From: Ariolimax columbianus
Lineage: Eukaryota; Mollusca; Gastropoda; Stylommatophora; Arionidae
NCBI GenBank assembly: GCA_036924085.1
Contig: JAVGWX010000007.1
Span: forward strand, 37,632,643 to 37,696,642
DNA: 64,000 nucleotides
Direction: 5' to 3'
Positions 28,001 through 34,000 of the stretch are shown one piece after another. Each line of letters begins with the position of its first letter. Position 1 is the first letter of the stretch. The notes beneath the pieces are model-generated. The model was not told where the DNA came from and did not search any database. It saw only the letters and a program-made list of their open reading frames with translations. The translations under genes and the position numbers were made by a program.

Positions 28001-31000
28001 TCCGCTGCTCAGCATCTTAATCCCGAGCAATGATCAAAGATGAAGAGGAATACATGTTAGCAATGTTCATCAGTACTTTTCAACTATACTATTTGTATAC
28101 ACATACCTACAAAATTATTGAGTCCAAAACTGATGACTTACCCTTCCGCCAAAGTTGCACTCAAACTCTCCATTTTTGGTCAATACATGAGGAAAGAGAG
28201 CATTATCTCCAAATTGTTCTTTCTCAACCTCAAAGCTTGTTCCAAGGTCTTCTCCATTTTTGGAGAAAGATATAACAACTGGGTCACTGTCAAGATCCTT
28301 TTAAAAATTCACAAAAATCGATTATTTACAAACAAATTTACCAAAAAACATTTTAGACAATATTGCTACTTCTTTGTTCTCAAACTCCCGCTACCAAGCC
28401 CTGAAAAGGGCTTTGCAAGTAGCAAGATGTAGTTCTGAGAGCCCAATGCGATGTGGTGTAGTTTACAGCTTTACTGCGATATTTGCACCTTTTGGTCCAA
28501 CACATCTGACTTTAGCATGTCATTTTTTGGCACCGATACAGCTCATGTACTGCTCAGAATCTTGACCATGGTGTAAAAAAAAAAAAAAATTCTTTAAAAA
28601 AAAAGTATCACCTACTTTCACTGTCTGTGCAGAATACAAATACTGCATTGATGTAAAGAGTAACGATTAGCATTTGGAGAAAATGAGATTGTCACCCTTT
28701 AAAAGATGGAAACCAATATTTGTACTCTTGGATTCAAGAAAATGTATTTTCTTTTCTTCAATTATGCTTTGTTTGAGCTATTATTTCTGAAGTGCAACTG
28801 TCATCTGGTGGTTATCAGGTTTAGAAACACATTGCATTAACATGTTTGGCCACTGAAGAGTGAAAACTAGTTGTTCCAACAAATTAAATATTGGGCACAC
28901 AGTTCTATGTATATTATGGGAGACCACACAAATGGTGTAACATGTTCTGCCGGTCTGACAGGTCCATGAGAGGAGCAGAGTGACTACATAGCCCTCACCA
29001 AACCCAACTGAGAGAGAAATTGTATCACAGCAAGAGAAGTCTGAGAAGGGCTGCCAGGGATTATCAGGGAAATACTTGCAATCATTTGAGAACAAATCTT
29101 GCCGTTTAACATGTTTAAATAACTGGCAGAACGTATCTGAAAAATGAACCCTTAATACAGATATATACAGGCACACGCACTTATATGTATATATAAATAT
29201 TGTTACTGTCTGTTATAAATACAATCATTTTTTATTGAGATCAAATTCCCGATACAAGTAAAATGTCTTACCACATAAGCAGTGACCACATCTCCTACAC
29301 CAAAAGTTTGTCCATAATCAACGAAGTTGTTCTCAGTTGCAGCTTGCCCTGTGCTTCCATAGCCATATGACAGTGGCTCTTCACCTGGAATGAAATTACA
29401 GCCAGTATACAATACTTACACATAAAACATGAAGGTATATGTTGAAATGTGACCCTTTTAAAGCTATCTGCACTCGGAACAGATAAGGCACACACTAGGT
29501 TATTTGTGTCCTCCCTGTCCTAAACATTGTGGGTTCAGGTGTCTGCTTTAGTTCCTCCCTCCAAATGGTTTCAACAATTGTGGTGGTGGTGGCTGGCTAC
29601 ACTTGAAAATTGTTGGTATGTAATCGCTTAATGTTATGTATGACTTGGTTTCCGTAGCCATTGTATATGGCCTATTTTCTGAAGAAGAAAGCATTTATTG
29701 AAATGCCCTGCATCAAATGTTTGCCCAGTTACATCAAAGTATACATAATGCAACAGTAGAGGACATAGTTCGGACAATATGGTTTGTGTGCATAACCCCA
29801 GATCGTAGATTTGAGTATTAGATGGTATTTAAATAATAGTAACTCAGATATCAGAATAGCAGAGCCCAGAATATTTATAGTAGTACCTTTCAGTCATGAC
29901 CGACTTTATGATAATGAGACCTATTTCAGTTTTTTGTTTGTTTTTATTCTCCTTACGGTGTTTTGTCGTTTCACTTTTGTGTTGCAAGAGCATTTCACCC
30001 ACAATCCATACTTGGATTGGTGTGCAGCTTTGTCTTTCTAGGATGTCAGTCTCGTGTCTGGTGCCATTATGTCGTGTATACATCTCTGAACCTCAGCTTT
30101 GGTCGGTCAAATGTTCTCTTGTGATCCACCAACTGTCAATAGAGAATATTTTTTGAAATGCGACCATCTTCCACTACACGAACATGACCAAGTCTTTGTA
30201 GTCTTCACTGTCTAGAGAGAGTACATTCTTGGGAGACCAGTGCAAGAGTGCAGCTTTGCATCATCCACCCCTCCCTGTAATTTCAAGAATGGATCGTAGG
30301 CACCGTAGATGGAAGGTGCTAAGCCTATGCTCTTGCTTGGCTTAGATTGCCCACGCTTCACTACTATTTAAAAGCGTGCTTACGACATATGCATTGTAAA
30401 CTATGGACTTGGTTGTAACTAAGTTTCTAGTTCTCCCAAACATGCACTGTGAGACCAGCAAATGTAGCAGCAGCCTTGCCAATATGACCTTATTTCTGTC
30501 TCTAGAGACGCAATGCACCCATAAACCAGTCATATCTAGTTCCATTCTACTCAGCTGCAAAGAAGTGCATGCATTTGTTAGATTAAGGCAAAGAAATGCA
30601 GTTCATATGTGTCAGAAAGGATGAAGCCGCATACAATATAACATCTCATTTTCTACGACAGCGCCTGTCATTGCAGCAAAGCGCAAGAAAGCGTAACCAT
30701 AATTCTTACCAAGATTCAATGATGTTGAATTCAAAGACCATCCCACTCTGACGGAATGAGGATTAGGCTCCTCCCTTGGCAAATGATCAACATTCAAGTG
30801 TTCCAGAACCTGGGTGTGAAGTTTAATAACATGAAATTTTAACTTACAGCCATTATATAAACAAGAAAATGCAGGCAAGTAAAATTATAATTAAAAGATT
30901 TTAACAGTAACATTTTTCACAAGACTTCAATTTCAGTCAAATGCAACTAAATTGTGTGTGCTCCATACCCATTTTTTTAAATTTGGATTAAATTTATTTA

Positions 31001-34000
31001 ACCTTTATCATAGACAGACAAGTAAAACTACTCCATGTCCTCCTAAAGTCTGCATAAATGGACACTCGATAATAAAATTTGCTGATCGCGACCAAAGAAT
31101 TATTCTAGGGCATTGCCGTGTGTTAACGCCAGTTGAAATACGGCCATTTTGAATCGAAATATAGGGATGCCGTCGTTGCAGTTGTTAACAACCAAAATGG
31201 CCGGTAAAGTGAGTTTGAAAGTGATTTTGAGACGATGTGCTTTCTTTTTCAGGATGACGTGAATTATTCCATTATTGTGGGTGATAAAGGTAAGTTGTTG
31301 CAACATATTTTTGGGAGCTCGATCGGTTTAATTTGTTTATTTAGCCGTATTAACCTTCAGCACGCCAGGCGTTTTTTGAAAAAATTTGACCTAATTAATT
31401 TTCTTAATTTCTCGCTATGGTAGTCGTCTTAGAAAATTTTATTTTTATGTTTGTTTGTCAATAAATATGATTTTCTGGCGTGTAGACAGACACACAATAG
31501 CATAACTAACATGTTGGTGTTATTATTGTTGTTGTGTTTGTTAGTTTTTGAGATTCAAAAAGATGAAGTTGAAAATTTATGAAAATCTCTGAAAAAATTT
31601 GGACTCGACCACTATCTGCGTTTTGTAAGGATTTTCACATTCCGACCATCCCAATTCCCCGCGAAATGGGCAAAATCAAAATGTTGCGGTTTTTTTAATT
31701 TTCCCATTCATCTTCTTGTATCTCAAACTAAACTAGGATCAAGATGCTGAGCAGCACATGAGCTGCAGTGGTCAGCGACCCATAGCTGACTGCTATGGGT
31801 CAGGGCCAGCGAACCAGAGCTGCCAAGACCCTTATACACCTCCACGCGGTGATCCTGGATAACATGCTGCAGCAGGGCAGACTGGTTAAGGAGAAGGGAT
31901 CAAAGAGGGAATGCTAGCCCGGCACTAAAAAATGCTTGCTGAAGTCGGATGTGTTGGGCCGAAAGGCGCAAATATCGCAGCCAAGCTGTAAAATACGACA
32001 ACGCATTCCGTTCTCTGGACTACATTCTGCTACTTAAGCCCTTTCAGGGTTTGGTATCGGGAGATTGAGAACGAACGAAGAAGCATCTCATAAACTAACA
32101 CACACACATTAAAAACAATATCACCAAGTAGTTCTTTATTCATTTATGTCTCTACACACAAACAAATCATATTTATACAACAGACAAACATACATATTTT
32201 CAAAGTGAACCTAGAAAAACGTGTCGTGCTGAAAAATAATTCAGTGGCTGTGGGAACTTCCGTACTTTTATAATTCAGTGTGCTAAAGGTTCAACTTTAA
32301 ACAATTTTTTTTTCCCCACTGTATTCCATTTACAGATCACATTATGTATAAAATTAACGTTAATTAGCATTGCAGCCTACCTTGACTTCATACGCTACTT
32401 TCCCAGAGCGGACTCCGTAATTAGCGCGAACACCAGACCACATGTAAGCAAATCCACCAACAGTCAATGGGTGGGCTTTGATGCCTCGGTCATTAAAGCG
32501 GAGGTTCAAGTCTGCATCATCTGCACATAAATAGTTAATTGTCAAATGTGACGTGTAGTGTACAACATTTTGAAAAGAATTGAAAGGGAAGTGTAACTAC
32601 GCAAGGTACTAAAACTAACACGGATAACGATTACAACTTACATCTATCCAAAGTGAAAACTGTGAGGGCCTCCCAAGCTGTGTCATCCATATCTATCTTT
32701 TTTGTTGGTGACGATTTGCCATATCTTTTACTGCCACGGGAAGAGTTCCACCTATGCCTATCACGGGACCTAGACCTTGTTCGCTTGCGGCGGTCGCGTG
32801 AACGAGATCTCTTTCTCTTTCTGTCAGTATTACCTTTGAATAAACACATTAAACAAGTTATTTTTGTTATACTTTACAAATGTACAACATACAGACACAA
32901 TTGGTCAACAAAAATTTGTTACAAGTGTAATCAACCAACTACCAGTTTTGGTGTATAAATCATGTTCAAACAGACTAGTACCTTCTTCGGTATCATCCTG
33001 TGTGGTTTCATCAATAGTGCGAAACTCATCACCGAGAACAAGAGGGGGTTCCTCCTCCTCTGGATTTCCATTTGCCTGTTGCTGTTCAGTTGCTTCCACT
33101 CCTCCCTCAGCAGATGTAGCCCCTTCTTCAGTTTGCTGGGCATCCTGTTTGTCCTGATCTTCCTGATCCTCTTGGTAGGTGCCATCATTGGCTGACTCAT
33201 CAATCTGTGCATCCTGGTTAGTAAATCAAAATTCTTTTCAGTAAACACTGCATACAAACTTAAACTTTTTATACATTATTTTACTCATGGGAAGCAAAGA
33301 GCCAGTGGATCCAAACCTCCAATGTAAGGAAAACGTAAGAACTATCTCAGAAAGATTAAAGACTAGAATGTAATTAGATCAAAGAGAACACAGCTAATAA
33401 TAGGATAACATGGAATTTGTCAGACTAAGCTCTATACTAAACACACATGAGAAGCAACAATGTCTTTGCTAACTGAAAATGGCAAAACAATTCGGTACAA
33501 CAAAAGTTACTAGTAAAATTATATGGGAAGATTCTGAGTTTAACAGAGTTTCGCACGTCAAATATTAGAATTTACACAATATCTAGTGATACCTCATCAT
33601 ACTGAGCGGACTCATCCTCTTCTTGTCCTTCTTCGTCATCTTTTGCCTCTTCTCCATCTTCATCATCTCCAGCAACATATTCCATATCACCTGAATCAAA
33701 ACAAAAAAATGTAATTAATAACCATGATGAGTGACAAATTTATCCAATGTAAACCATAAAGATCCTAGGGATGCATGAAGACAAGTTATTAACCCTTTGG
33801 AGACAGAGCTTAATAAGGGTTTTACTGTCTAAAAGACTGAGCAATTTCTAGGAAATAACAGAGGACATGGCTCATGTTTTTTTTTTTAAAAAAAAGAAAA
33901 TATAATGACTAGGAATAAATATAGAAAAGTATATATATTCTTGGAGAGTGCTGTTTCCTCACTACTTTTACTGTCATTTATATAACTGTCAGTAACATCT

